Of a DNA stretch of 64,000 bases, positions 45,331-53,573 are shown in pieces. The DNA is from an uncultured Dermabacter sp. (GTDB lineage: Bacteria; Actinomycetota; Actinomycetes; Actinomycetales; Dermabacteraceae). Numbering within the stretch: the first letter of the stretch is position 1; each line of letters opens with the position of its first letter. The notes beneath the pieces were generated by a model. It made no database searches and had not been told where the DNA came from. It saw only the letters and a program-made list of their open reading frames with translations. The stretch lies in contig CAMXWV010000001.1 in the NCBI GenBank assembly GCA_947252755.1, positions 310,001-374,000 of the forward strand, read 5' to 3'. The translations under genes were made by a program, and so were the position numbers.

Positions 45331-45427
45331 GCCTGACCCCTACGGGCTTCCCCTCCCGGAGTCGGTGGCAGCGCGCGACGATGGATCGCATCAGGCCCCG
45401 TACGACCCGGATCGGAGGACACCATGA
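45275..45427 (+). CDS. Small ORF coupled to the recombinase gene
   Basis: A 50-residue frame starting at GTG 45275 (MEWVLNIAEARHRAYVNG) and ending with a TGA that overlaps the recombinase ATG (ATGA). Codon use is biased like a real gene, and overlap with a strong recombinase Shine-Dalgarno suggests translational coupling. The frame may extend upstream, so it could instead be the C-terminal piece of a larger, truncated island gene. No family recognised. Confidence 0.45.
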   Translation: MEWVLNIAEARHRAYVNGEPDPYGLPLPESVAARDDGSHQAPYDPDRRTP

Positions 45428-47100
45428 GCATCACTACGACGGCACCGACGAACACGGGCGCGGACGCGCCGGTGCTGCTGGCGGTGTCCTATCTGCGGGT
45501 CTCGACGCGGGAGCAGGCCGAGCGCGGCGGCACCGAGGAAGGCTTCTCGATCCCCGCCCAGCGCGAAGCCAACACTCGTAAAGCCGCCGAGCTGGGGGCG
45601 CGAGTGGTGCGGGAGTTCGTGGACGCGGGCGAGTCCGCTCGCTCCGCCGACCGCGACGGGCTCCAGGAGATGCTCGCGTTCATTGCGGCGACGCGGGTGA
45701 ACTTCTGCATCGTGCACAAGCTCGACCGGCTGGCCCGCAACCGTGCCGACGACGTGAAGATCCACGAAGTCCTCCTCGCCGCCGGTGTCACGCTCGTCTC
45801 GGCCACTGAGTCCATCGACCAGACACCCTCGGGGATGCTCGTTCACGGGATCATGTCGTCCATCGCGGAGTTCTACTCCCGCAATCTCGCCACCGAAGTC
45901 ACCAAGGGACTGACACAGAAAGTCGCCCAGGGCGGCACTCCGATGCGTGCGCCGGTCGGCTACCTCAACGTCCGCAAGACCGATGAGCACGGCCGCGAGG
46001 TTCGCACCGTAGAAGTCGATCCCGATCGTGCCCCTCTGATCCGGTGGGCGTTCGAGGCCTACGCCAAGGGTGAGACCTCGGTGACCGGCCTGCTGCGTGA
46101 CCTGACCGCGCGCGGGCTGACGACCGTTCCGTCGCCGAAACGCCCCTCGAAGCCGCTGGGAAAGAACACGCTCTACAAGCTGCTCACCAACCCCTACTAC
46201 GCGGGAGTGATCCGCTATAAAGGTGCGTTGCACCCCGGCGCGCATGAACCATTGATCGAACCCGAGCTGTTCGACCAGGTGCAATCGCTCCTCAACGCCC
46301 GCAACGCCCACGCAACCCGTCACGTCAAGCACACGCACCACCTCAAAGGGCTGCTGCACTGCGGCACCTGCGGCTCCCGCATGCTGCTGGACTTCGCCAC
46401 CAACCCCCGCGGCACCACCTACGCCTACTTCGTCTGCTCCGGCCGCGCCGCCAAGAAGACCACCGGCACCCGGCGCGCGGTACTCGTCCAGGTTGCCGAA
46501 CGGCTCGTCGCAGACTCCTACGCGAACATCACGATCAGCGACACCACCTATCAGCGACTCGCCGCGCAGGTCGATGCAGCGTTCGACAGCCGCATGGCAG
46601 GGCGTGACCAGGAGATAGCCGACCTCATGGCCAACCGCGCGAAGCTCGAATCAGAGAGTGACAAGCTGCTGGCCGCGCACTTCGCCGACGCGATTGACCT
46701 GCCCACCTTGAAGCGGCATCAAGACCGCATCCGCGCGGGCCTGTCCGACGTGAACCAGCGCCTTGCCGAGCACGACGAGCGCCACGCCGGAGGACGGGCG
46801 TTCCTGCACGACTCGCTGCGGCTGCTCACCGACGCGCACCATGCGTACGCGCGGTCGGGAGATGCCGACCGGCGGCTCGCGAACCAAGCGTTCTACACGC
46901 GCCTCGACATCACCGACGACGAACAACTCCGCCCACGCCTCGCCGAGCCGTTCGCGACGATCTTCCGCGAAGCCCACGCGGGCGGCGACGAAGGCAATGA
47001 AGCGAAACCGGAACACACCACATCTACCGATGTCGCGTGTTCCCGTAAGACAACTTGGGTGGGTCGTGAGGGACTCGAACCCCCGACATCCACGGTGTAA
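45424..47100 (+). CDS. Large serine recombinase (integrase of the island)
   Basis: Site-specific recombinase of 558 residues. The N-terminal resolvase domain has the nucleophile Ser27 in SYLRVSTREQ and LDRLARN. A recombinase domain follows (GYLNVRK, PYYAGVIRY), then a Zn-ribbon (HCGTCGSRMLL, YFVCSG) and a coiled-coil segment around residues 395-450. The ATG has a GGAGGACACC Shine-Dalgarno. The last 13 codons (VGREGLEPPTSTV) are antisense to tRNA-Val, so the present C-terminus was created by insertion; the native end in the circular form would differ. It is the enzyme expected to have integrated the defence genes. Confidence 0.92.
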   Translation: MSITTTAPTNTGADAPVLLAVSYLRVSTREQAERGGTEEGFSIPAQREANTRKAAELGARVVREFVDAGESARSADRDGLQEMLAFIAATRVNFCIVHKLDRLARNRADDVKIHEVLLAAGVTLVSATESIDQTPSGMLVHGIMSSIAEFYSRNLATEVTKGLTQKVAQGGTPMRAPVGYLNVRKTDEHGREVRTVEVDPDRAPLIRWAFEAYAKGETSVTGLLRDLTARGLTTVPSPKRPSKPLGKNTLYKLLTNPYYAGVIRYKGALHPGAHEPLIEPELFDQVQSLLNARNAHATRHVKHTHHLKGLLHCGTCGSRMLLDFATNPRGTTYAYFVCSGRAAKKTTGTRRAVLVQVAERLVADSYANITISDTTYQRLAAQVDAAFDSRMAGRDQEIADLMANRAKLESESDKLLAAHFADAIDLPTLKRHQDRIRAGLSDVNQRLAEHDERHAGGRAFLHDSLRLLTDAHHAYARSGDADRRLANQAFYTRLDITDDEQLRPRLAEPFATIFREAHAGGDEGNEAKPEHTTSTDVACSRKTTWVGREGLEPPTSTV

Positions 47101-47133
47101 ACGTGGCGCTCTGACCAACTGAGCTAACGACCC
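47060..47133 (-). tRNA. tRNA-Val (anticodon UAC)
   Basis: Cloverleaf on the minus strand. The acceptor stem is GGGTCGT with ACGACCC, the D arm contains AGCTCAGTTGGTCAGAG, and the anticodon stem CCACG/CGTGG encloses loop TTTACAC (anticodon TAC). The T arm is GGGGGTTCGAGTCCC. CCA is not encoded. Its 3' end overlaps the 3' end of the recombinase gene and marks the right boundary of the island; the tRNA is complete and should be functional. Confidence 0.95.
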
Positions 47134-47201
47134 GAGCGGATCAATGGTGCCACGCACGATCCCGTCGTGCAAAACCGTTTCGCTCACCCGGATGTGAGTC
47201 A

Positions 47202-47290
47202 GTGCCGACTGAGCCCCTCCGAGCCGGTGCCGACTGAGCTCCTCCGAGCCGGTGCCGACTCAGCTCCTCCGTGCCAGTGCTGACTGGGCC
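47202..47290. repeat. 25-bp tandem repeat, about 3.5 copies
   Basis: Copies begin at 47202, 47227, 47252 and 47277 (consensus GTGCCGACTGAGCTCCTCCG plus AGCCG). The last copy is partial and all are slightly diverged. They lie between tRNA-Val and the 3' end of the DUF3052 gene. There are no spacers, so it is not CRISPR. It may be a minisatellite or part of a transcription-termination region. Confidence 0.85.
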
Positions 47291-47311
47291 AGGGAGCGGG
47301 AACGCTGCTGC

Positions 47312-47728
47312 TCAGGCGCGGCTGGCCAGGCGCGTGGCGGTCCAGTTCTCCGCCACGGACAGCGTGTTCATGGCGCGCAGCCCGGTGAGCTCAGCGGACT
47401 CCATGATCACCGCGGGCTCCACATGCGTGTTCCGGCCCGCTTTCGGGGTGAGCACCCAGATGGCGCCACCCGCATCAAGGTTGGCGATCGCATCCTGCAG
47501 AACATCCACCAGGTCCCCATCATCCGAGCGGTGCCAGATGATGACGCCGTCCACGATCTCCTGGGAGTCCTCATCCTCAAGATCGGAATCGATCAGGTCC
47601 TCGATCGCGTCGCGCAGGTCGAGATCCACGTCCTCGTCATACCCGAACTCCTGAATGATCTGGTCATGAGTGAAGCCGAATTCCTCAGCGACCTGATCGG
47701 GCTTCGCTGCTTCCGCCGACGATGACAA
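47312..47728 (-). CDS. DUF3052 family protein
   Basis: Small acidic actinobacterial protein of 138 residues. The family pattern (VAEEFGFTHDQIIQEFGYDEDVD, then DGVIIWHRSDDGDLVD and WVLTPKAGR) is clear. The TTG at 47728 was chosen because it has an AGGAG Shine-Dalgarno and gives the usual N-terminus; a longer upstream frame overlaps the aceE leader. DUF3052 genes commonly diverge from aceE, as here. Function unknown; a regulatory role near pyruvate dehydrogenase is only inferred from position. Confidence 0.88.
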   Translation of the reverse strand: MSSSAEAAKPDQVAEEFGFTHDQIIQEFGYDEDVDLDLRDAIEDLIDSDLEDEDSQEIVDGVIIWHRSDDGDLVDVLQDAIANLDAGGAIWVLTPKAGRNTHVEPAVIMESAELTGLRAMNTLSVAENWTATRLASRA

Positions 47729-47975
47729 GTAGGATCTCCTTCTGGGATGCTCTGCGCACCGGCCGTCCCGGGCGTCAGTGCGAGTGTAGCGAAGAGTGTT
47801 TTTCGTGTCACTCGGGTCACCGGCCAGCACCCTTCCGGATGACCTTTCGGGCGTGGTCCCAACGTCACCGCGTAGGCTGGGGCCAACTGCGGTCTCCTGA
47901 CCGATCGCGAGCGGATGCGGCTTCAGATCCCGCGCTCGCGACTCCCCTCACGGACACCCGAGGAAGAAGGACAGC

Positions 47976-50723
47976 GTGAACTCAAAGGACATCACTGGTC
48001 GCATCGGCATCGGTCTGCCGAGCTACGCGAATGACAGCGACCGCGAGGAGACCCAGGAGTGGGTGGACTCGCTCGACGCTGTCCACGAGAACAGCGGCGA
48101 AGAGCGCGCCTCCCATGTGGTGCAGCGCCTGATCACGCACGCCCGCAACAAGAACATCGACGTCCCCTCGGTGGAGAACACCGACTACATCAACACCATC
48201 CACCCGGATGACGAACCCGAATACCCGGGCGATCTCGAGGTGGAGAAGGCAATCCGCCGCGCTGTCCGCTGGAACGCCGCCATGGTTGTGCACCGCGCCC
48301 AACGCCCTGAGATCGGCGTGGGCGGGCACCTGTCCAGCTTCGCCTCCATCTCCACCATGTACGAGGTGGGCTACAACCACTTCTTCCGGGGCCGCCAGCA
48401 TCCCGGCGGCGGCGATCAGGTATTCTTCCAGGGGCATGCCTCCCCCGGCATCTACTCCCGCGCTTTCCTCATGGGCCGCCTCAGCGAGAAGGATCTGGAC
48501 GGGTTCCGACAGGAGGTCTCCACCCCGCACGGCATGCCGTCCTACCCGCACCCGCGGGCGATGCCGGAGTTCTGGCAGTTCCCCACCGTGTCCATGGGCA
48601 TCGGCCCGGTGAATGCCATTGAGCAGGCTTCAATCAACAAGTACATCCATAACCGCGGTCTGAAGGACACCTCCGATCAGCATGTGTGGGCGTTCCTCGG
48701 GGACGGCGAAATGGATGAGGTGGAATCCCGCGGCGCCCTGCACATCGCCGCCAACGAAGGCCTGGACAACCTCACCTTCGTGGTGAACTGCAACCTGCAG
48801 CGACTGGACGGCCCGGTGCGCGGCAACGGCAAGATCATCCAGGAGCTGGAGGCGCAGTTCCGCGGCGCCGGGTGGAACGTCATCAAGGTGGTGTGGGGAT
48901 CTGGTTGGGACGACCTGCTCGCCAAGGATGACTCCGGCGCGCTGATCGACCTGATGAACACCACTCCGGACGGGGACTTCCAAACCTTCCGCGCCGAATC
49001 CGGCGGCTTCATCCGCGATAACTTCTTTGGCCGCGATCCGCGCACGAAGGCGCTCGTGGAGGACCTCACCGATGATGACATCTGGTGGGGCCTGAAGCGC
49101 GGCGGCCACGATCCGAAGAAGATCTACGCCGCGTTCAAACGCTCCATGGAGTCCAACGGCAAGCCCACGGTGATCCTGGCGCACACGATCAAGGGCTACG
49201 TGCTCGGCTCGAACTTCGCTGGCCGCAACGCCACGCACCAGATGAAGAAGTTCACCGTTGACGATCTGAAGACCCTGCGCGACACGCTGCACATCCCGGT
49301 CACCGATCAGCAGATCGAAAAGGATCTGTATGACGTTCCCTACTACGTGCCCGCACATGACTCCGAAGAGATGCAGTACATGCGGGATCGTCGCGCCTCG
49401 CTCGGCGGCGTAATCCCGGACAACCGCCACACCAAGCCCACCTTCACAGTTCCCGGCGAGAAGACGTGGCAGGTGGCCAAGCGCGGCTCCGGCAAGCAGC
49501 AGATCGCCACCACGATGGCGCTGGTCCGGCTGATCAAGGACCTCATGCGGGACAAGGAGACCGGCAAGTACTGGGTGCCGATCATTCCCGACGAGGCCCG
49601 CACCTTCGGCATGGACTCCCTGTTCCCCACCGCGAAGATCTACAACCCGCGCGGTCAGAACTACCTCTCGGTGGACCGCGACCTGCTGCTGGCCTACAAG
49701 GAGTCCGATCAGGGCCAGATCAAGCACATGGGCATCAACGAGATCTCCTCAACCTCCGCCTTCACGGCAGCCGGCACCGCGCATCAGACGCATGAGATCC
49801 CGCTGATCCCGTTCTACATCTTCTACTCGATGTTCGGCTTCCAGCGCACCGGTGACTTCTTCTGGGCCGCGGGCGACCAGCTTGCGAAGGGCTTTGTGAT
49901 CGGCGCCACCGCTGGCAAGACCACCCTTGCCGGTGAGGGTCTGCAGCACATGGACGGACACTCACCGATCCTGGCGAACACGAACCCGGCCACGGTGACC
50001 TACGACCCGGCCTATGGCTACGAGATCGGCCACATCATCCGGGACGGTCTGCAGCGCATGTACGGCGAGAACGAACAGCGCGACCAGAACGTGTTCTACT
50101 ACCTCACCGTGTACAACGAGCCGATCATCCACCCGGCTGAACCGGAGAATCTGGATGTGGACGGCCTGCTCAAGGGCATGTATCTGCTGAAGCCTGCTCC
50201 CGAGGGCGATGGCCCGATTACGCAGCTCATGGCCTCCGGTGTGGCAGTGCCGTGGGCGGAGAAGGCGCAGCAGCTGCTCGCTGAGGACTGGGGCGTTCGG
50301 GCGAACGTGTGGTCCGTGACCTCCTGGACGGAGATGCGCAAGGACGCTCTCGAGGCGCAGAAGCACAATTTCCTCCACCCGGAAGAAGAGCCGCGCACCC
50401 CGTGGATCACCGAGAAGCTTGCCGGCCAGAAGGGACCGTTCATCGCCACCACGGACTTCGAGCACCAGGTGCCGGACCTGGTGCGGGAGTGGATCCCGGG
50501 CGCGTACGGCGTGCTCGGCGCTGACGGCTGGGGCTTCTCCGACACGCGCGCTGCCGCTCGGCGCCACCTGCACATCGATACTGAGTCGATGGTGGTGAAG
50601 GCGCTGCAGATGCTCGCTGACGAGGGCTCGGTGGACCGTTCGCTGGTGAAGCAGGCGATGGAGAAGTATGACCTGCTGAACGTCAACGCCGGCACCACCG
50701 GCAATGCCGGCGGCGATGCCTGA
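47976..50723 (+). CDS. aceE: Pyruvate dehydrogenase E1, homodimeric
   Basis: Thiamine-diphosphate enzyme that decarboxylates pyruvate and acylates the lipoyl group of E2. Length 915 residues, as for the actinobacterial homodimeric type. The ThDP/Mg motif GDGEMDE followed about 30 residues later by NCNLQRLDGPV is diagnostic. Other landmarks are FFQGHASPG near the N-terminus and AGKTTLAGEGLQH in the C-terminal half. GTG start. The GntR gene overlaps its stop by 8 bp, and fabD follows, so acetyl-CoA supply and fatty acid synthesis are physically linked. Its E2/E3 partners are encoded at 1.7-5 kb. Confidence 0.96.
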   Translation: MNSKDITGRIGIGLPSYANDSDREETQEWVDSLDAVHENSGEERASHVVQRLITHARNKNIDVPSVENTDYINTIHPDDEPEYPGDLEVEKAIRRAVRWNAAMVVHRAQRPEIGVGGHLSSFASISTMYEVGYNHFFRGRQHPGGGDQVFFQGHASPGIYSRAFLMGRLSEKDLDGFRQEVSTPHGMPSYPHPRAMPEFWQFPTVSMGIGPVNAIEQASINKYIHNRGLKDTSDQHVWAFLGDGEMDEVESRGALHIAANEGLDNLTFVVNCNLQRLDGPVRGNGKIIQELEAQFRGAGWNVIKVVWGSGWDDLLAKDDSGALIDLMNTTPDGDFQTFRAESGGFIRDNFFGRDPRTKALVEDLTDDDIWWGLKRGGHDPKKIYAAFKRSMESNGKPTVILAHTIKGYVLGSNFAGRNATHQMKKFTVDDLKTLRDTLHIPVTDQQIEKDLYDVPYYVPAHDSEEMQYMRDRRASLGGVIPDNRHTKPTFTVPGEKTWQVAKRGSGKQQIATTMALVRLIKDLMRDKETGKYWVPIIPDEARTFGMDSLFPTAKIYNPRGQNYLSVDRDLLLAYKESDQGQIKHMGINEISSTSAFTAAGTAHQTHEIPLIPFYIFYSMFGFQRTGDFFWAAGDQLAKGFVIGATAGKTTLAGEGLQHMDGHSPILANTNPATVTYDPAYGYEIGHIIRDGLQRMYGENEQRDQNVFYYLTVYNEPIIHPAEPENLDVDGLLKGMYLLKPAPEGDGPITQLMASGVAVPWAEKAQQLLAEDWGVRANVWSVTSWTEMRKDALEAQKHNFLHPEEEPRTPWITEKLAGQKGPFIATTDFEHQVPDLVREWIPGAYGVLGADGWGFSDTRAAARRHLHIDTESMVVKALQMLADEGSVDRSLVKQAMEKYDLLNVNAGTTGNAGGDA

Positions 50724-51093
50724 GCATCCCCCGCTGATCCGCCTGGAACGGGACTCGGACACTCCGGCGTCCCGTCAGATCCAGTCCGGCATCACCGGCG
50801 CGATCCGCTCGGGTGTGATCGCGCCGGGGTACCGGCTGCCCACGGTGCGTGAGCTTGCCAAGCAGCTCGGGGTGGCGGCCGGCACCGCAGCAAAGGCCTA
50901 TAAGGCCTTGGAAGCGGCGGGTCTGGTCACCACTCGGCCCCGCCACGGCACCAGGGTGGCTGCGCCCGACGCGGCCGCCTCCCGGGTGATGACCGCTGCG
51001 CGCGCGTATGCTGATTCTGCGCAGCAGGCAGGCCTGAGCCTTGAGGACGCAGCCCGCGAACTTGAACGCGCCTGGCAGCAGCCGTCCGCCTGA
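50716..51093 (+). CDS. GntR family regulator (YtrA/YhcF type)
   Basis: Short GntR protein of 125 residues. The N-terminal winged HTH is marked by ASRQIQSGITGAIRSG, PTVRELAKQLGVAAGTAAKAYKALEAAGLV and RHGTRV. A short C-terminal helical tail is the only effector region, as in the YtrA/YhcF subgroup. The ATG at 50716 overlaps the aceE stop. It occupies the place where many actinobacteria carry the FasR-type activator of fabD-fabH-acpP-fabF, so it is a candidate regulator of fatty acid synthesis or of aceE; that is inference. Confidence 0.88.
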   Translation: MPEHPPLIRLERDSDTPASRQIQSGITGAIRSGVIAPGYRLPTVRELAKQLGVAAGTAAKAYKALEAAGLVTTRPRHGTRVAAPDAAASRVMTAARAYADSAQQAGLSLEDAARELERAWQQPSA

Positions 51094-51133
51094 TCAACCC
51101 GCCACGTCAACAGTCATCGGACATTGGAGAACA

Positions 51134-52072
51134 GTGCTCATCATCGCCTCTCCCGGACAGGGAGCCCAGAAGCCCGGATTCCTCAGCCCCTGGCTCGAGC
51201 TGCCCTCGGTGGCGTCCTTTGTGGACGAGCTGTCCGAGGCCGCCGAGGTGGATATCCGCCATCATGGCACCGAGTCTGACGCGGACACCATCCGCGATAC
51301 CGCGGTGGCGCAGCCGCTGCTGGTGGCCGCGAGCCTGATCACCCACAGCGTGCTGTTCGCGGACCCGGCGCTGCCCCGTCCGAAGCTGTACGCGGGGCAT
51401 TCTGTGGGCGAGGTGGCAGCTGCTGCGAATGCCGGCATCCTGTCAAACCCTGAGGCGATGCGCTTTGTGGCGGTCCGCTCCCGGGCGATGGCGAAGGCTG
51501 CGTCGGCAGAGAAGACCGCAATGGCCGCGGTGGTGGGCGGTGCGCGCGAGGACGTGATCGCGGCTATCGACGCCGCGGGCGCCACACCCGCCAATCTCAA
51601 CAGCGTCGCTCAGGTGGTGGCCGCCGGCTCCCTCACCGCGATCGAGCAGCTCGCCCAGAACGCGCCCGCCCGTGCCCGCGTAATCCCGCTGCAGGTGGCC
51701 GGCGCCTTCCACTCTCCGTTCATGCAGAGCGCCCGTGAGGAGCTGCAGGAGGTGGCCGGTGAGTTCAACGCGGAGGATGCCGTGGTACCGGTGCTGTCCA
51801 ACGCTGACGGCACCATCCTCACCAACGGTCAGCAGTACGTGGCGTCCCTGATCACCCAGGTGGCGAACACGGTCAACTGGGAAGCCTGCATGCACACGAT
51901 GAGCAACCAGGGCGTCACCGGTCTGCTGGAGCTGGCGCCCGCCGGCACCCTGACGGGCCTTGCCAAGCGCGATCTGAAGTCCGTGGCGCGCTTCGATCTG
52001 AACACCCCCGATGACCTCGATGCTGCGCGTGCATTCATCACGGAGCACGCTGCCGTCTCAAAGGAGAGCTGA
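51134..52072 (+). CDS. fabD: Malonyl-CoA:ACP transacylase
   Basis: Loads malonyl onto acyl carrier protein for type II fatty acid synthesis. Length 312 residues. The oxyanion motif SPGQGAQKPG, the nucleophile elbow GHSVGE (Ser) and the catalytic His in GAFHSPFM are all present. The GTG at 51134 gives the usual IIASPGQGAQ start. fabH begins 1 bp after its stop. It is the first gene of the fabD-fabH-acpP-fabF cluster. Confidence 0.95.
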   Translation: MLIIASPGQGAQKPGFLSPWLELPSVASFVDELSEAAEVDIRHHGTESDADTIRDTAVAQPLLVAASLITHSVLFADPALPRPKLYAGHSVGEVAAAANAGILSNPEAMRFVAVRSRAMAKAASAEKTAMAAVVGGAREDVIAAIDAAGATPANLNSVAQVVAAGSLTAIEQLAQNAPARARVIPLQVAGAFHSPFMQSAREELQEVAGEFNAEDAVVPVLSNADGTILTNGQQYVASLITQVANTVNWEACMHTMSNQGVTGLLELAPAGTLTGLAKRDLKSVARFDLNTPDDLDAARAFITEHAAVSKES

Positions 52073-52073
52073 T

Positions 52074-53078
52074 ATGTCCGTGACGCTGACACCGTCCCAG
52101 CCAGTTGCTGGTTCACAGATCCTCGGCTACGGTGCCTCCCGCGGCGATCTCACCGTCACCAACGATGACATCGCCGGCCCGATCGACTCCTCTGACGAAT
52201 GGATCCGGCAGCGCACCGGCATCATCACCCGAATGCGCGCCTCCAAGGACCGCACCCTGCTGGTGATGGCACGTGAGGCCGCTGTTGAGGCCGTGGAAAA
52301 GTCAGGTCTGACCGGCGCGGACATCGATGCGGTGATCGTCGGCACGATCACCTTTGAGTATCCGACTCCGTCGCTCGCCACCCTGCTCGCGCATGAGATC
52401 GGGGCGGAGAACGCGATCGCCTATGACATGAGCGCCGCCTGCGCGGGCTTCTGCTACGGCATCGGCCAGGCTGATGCGCTCGTGCGGGCCGGAGCAGCGC
52501 GCAACGTGCTCGTGGTGGGAGCGGAAAAACTCAGCGACTTCATCTCCCCCACTGACCGCTCCATCTCCTTCCTGCTTGGCGATGGAGCCGGCGCTGCCGT
52601 GGTGAGCGCCTCAGACACTCCGAAGATCGGCCCCACTATCTGGGGCAGTGAGGGCGGCAACTGGTCCACGATCCGCATGACCCACTCACTGCTGGATTTC
52701 CGGGACAATCCGGAGGAGGGCTGGCCCACGCTTGAGCAGGACGGGCGGACCGTGTTCCGGTGGGCTGTGTGGCATACCGCGGACATCGTCCGCGAGGCGC
52801 TGGAGCGCTCCGGTCTGACCGTGGATGACATCGACGTGTTCGTGCCGCATCAGGCGAATATGCGCATCATCGACGAGCTCGCCAAGCAGCTGAAGCTGCC
52901 GGAGTCTGTGGTGATTGCCCGCGATATCGCGGACTCGGGCAACACCTCGGCTGCGTCGATCCCGCTGGCCACCCACCGCCTCCTGGAGGAGGGCCTGGCC
53001 AAGAGCGGGGATGTGTGCGTGCAGATGGGCTTCGGGGCAGGGCTGGCATATGCCGGTCAGGTTGTCATCCTGCCGTGA
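52074..53078 (+). CDS. fabH: 3-oxoacyl-ACP synthase III
   Basis: Starts fatty acid synthesis by condensing an acyl-CoA primer with malonyl-ACP. Length 334 residues. The Cys-His-Asn triad is visible: SAACAGF, VPHQANMRI and DSGNTSAAS. The ATG has an AAGGAGAG Shine-Dalgarno within the fabD end, and the genes are separated by 1 bp. In actinobacteria this enzyme usually prefers branched primers; specificity cannot be read here. Confidence 0.95.
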   Translation: MSVTLTPSQPVAGSQILGYGASRGDLTVTNDDIAGPIDSSDEWIRQRTGIITRMRASKDRTLLVMAREAAVEAVEKSGLTGADIDAVIVGTITFEYPTPSLATLLAHEIGAENAIAYDMSAACAGFCYGIGQADALVRAGAARNVLVVGAEKLSDFISPTDRSISFLLGDGAGAAVVSASDTPKIGPTIWGSEGGNWSTIRMTHSLLDFRDNPEEGWPTLEQDGRTVFRWAVWHTADIVREALERSGLTVDDIDVFVPHQANMRIIDELAKQLKLPESVVIARDIADSGNTSAASIPLATHRLLEEGLAKSGDVCVQMGFGAGLAYAGQVVILP

Positions 53079-53230
53079 GAGTTGCCCTCGTATTCTCGCC
53101 GGCGCTGCCCGGCACCCAGGTTGTGGGAGTGTGACACACTCCCCGCACGCCGAAGGATTGCCGTATCCCCAGCCGGGAACGCGGTAGTCTGAGCGTGCTG
53201 TTTGTTTCGTTTCCTACGAAGGAGAGCCAC

Positions 53231-53479
53231 ATGGCACACACCGAAGACGAGATCCTCGCAGGCCTTGCAGAGATCGTGAACGAGGAGACCGGCGTTGAGA
53301 CGTCGGAGATCCAGCTGGACAAGTCCTTCACCGATGATCTGGACATCGACTCGATCTCCATGATGACCATCGTGGTCAATGCTGAGGAGAAGTTCGAGGT
53401 GCAGATCCCGGATGATGAGGTCAAGAACCTTGTCACCGTGGGTGACGCCGTCAAGTTCATCTCCAGCGCCCAGGCGTGA
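53231..53479 (+). CDS. acpP: Acyl carrier protein
   Basis: Acidic carrier of 82 residues. The phosphopantetheine site is the Ser of LDIDSISM; helix 2/3 residues such as VVNAEEKFEV and IPDDEV are typical. The ATG at 53231 follows an AAGGAGAG Shine-Dalgarno. It is 152 bp after fabH, which leaves room for a separate promoter. A strong hairpin follows it, suggesting expression levels different from fabF. Confidence 0.96.
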   Translation: MAHTEDEILAGLAEIVNEETGVETSEIQLDKSFTDDLDIDSISMMTIVVNAEEKFEVQIPDDEVKNLVTVGDAVKFISSAQA

Positions 53480-53485
53480 GACGTG

Positions 53486-53528
53486 AGCGCCCGGGCCGTG
53501 CCGCTGCAGCGGCTGATGCCCGGGCGCT
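53486..53528 (+). terminator. Hairpin between acpP and fabF (terminator or attenuator)
   Basis: Perfect 11-bp stem AGCGCCCGGGC (53486-53496) with GCCCGGGCGCT (53518-53528). The loop itself contains the self-complementary GCCGCTGCAGCGGC. A pyrimidine-rich stretch (TCTTCGTT) follows. It probably terminates a share of acpP transcripts before fabF. Confidence 0.65.
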
Positions 53529-53573
53529 TCTTCGTTAGTCGACTTCATCTTTCCCGCTCGGAGGAAGCCACTC

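Noticed and set aside
47202..47290. Possible CRISPR array
   Set aside because: The 25-bp units are directly adjacent with no unique spacers, and no cas genes are present.
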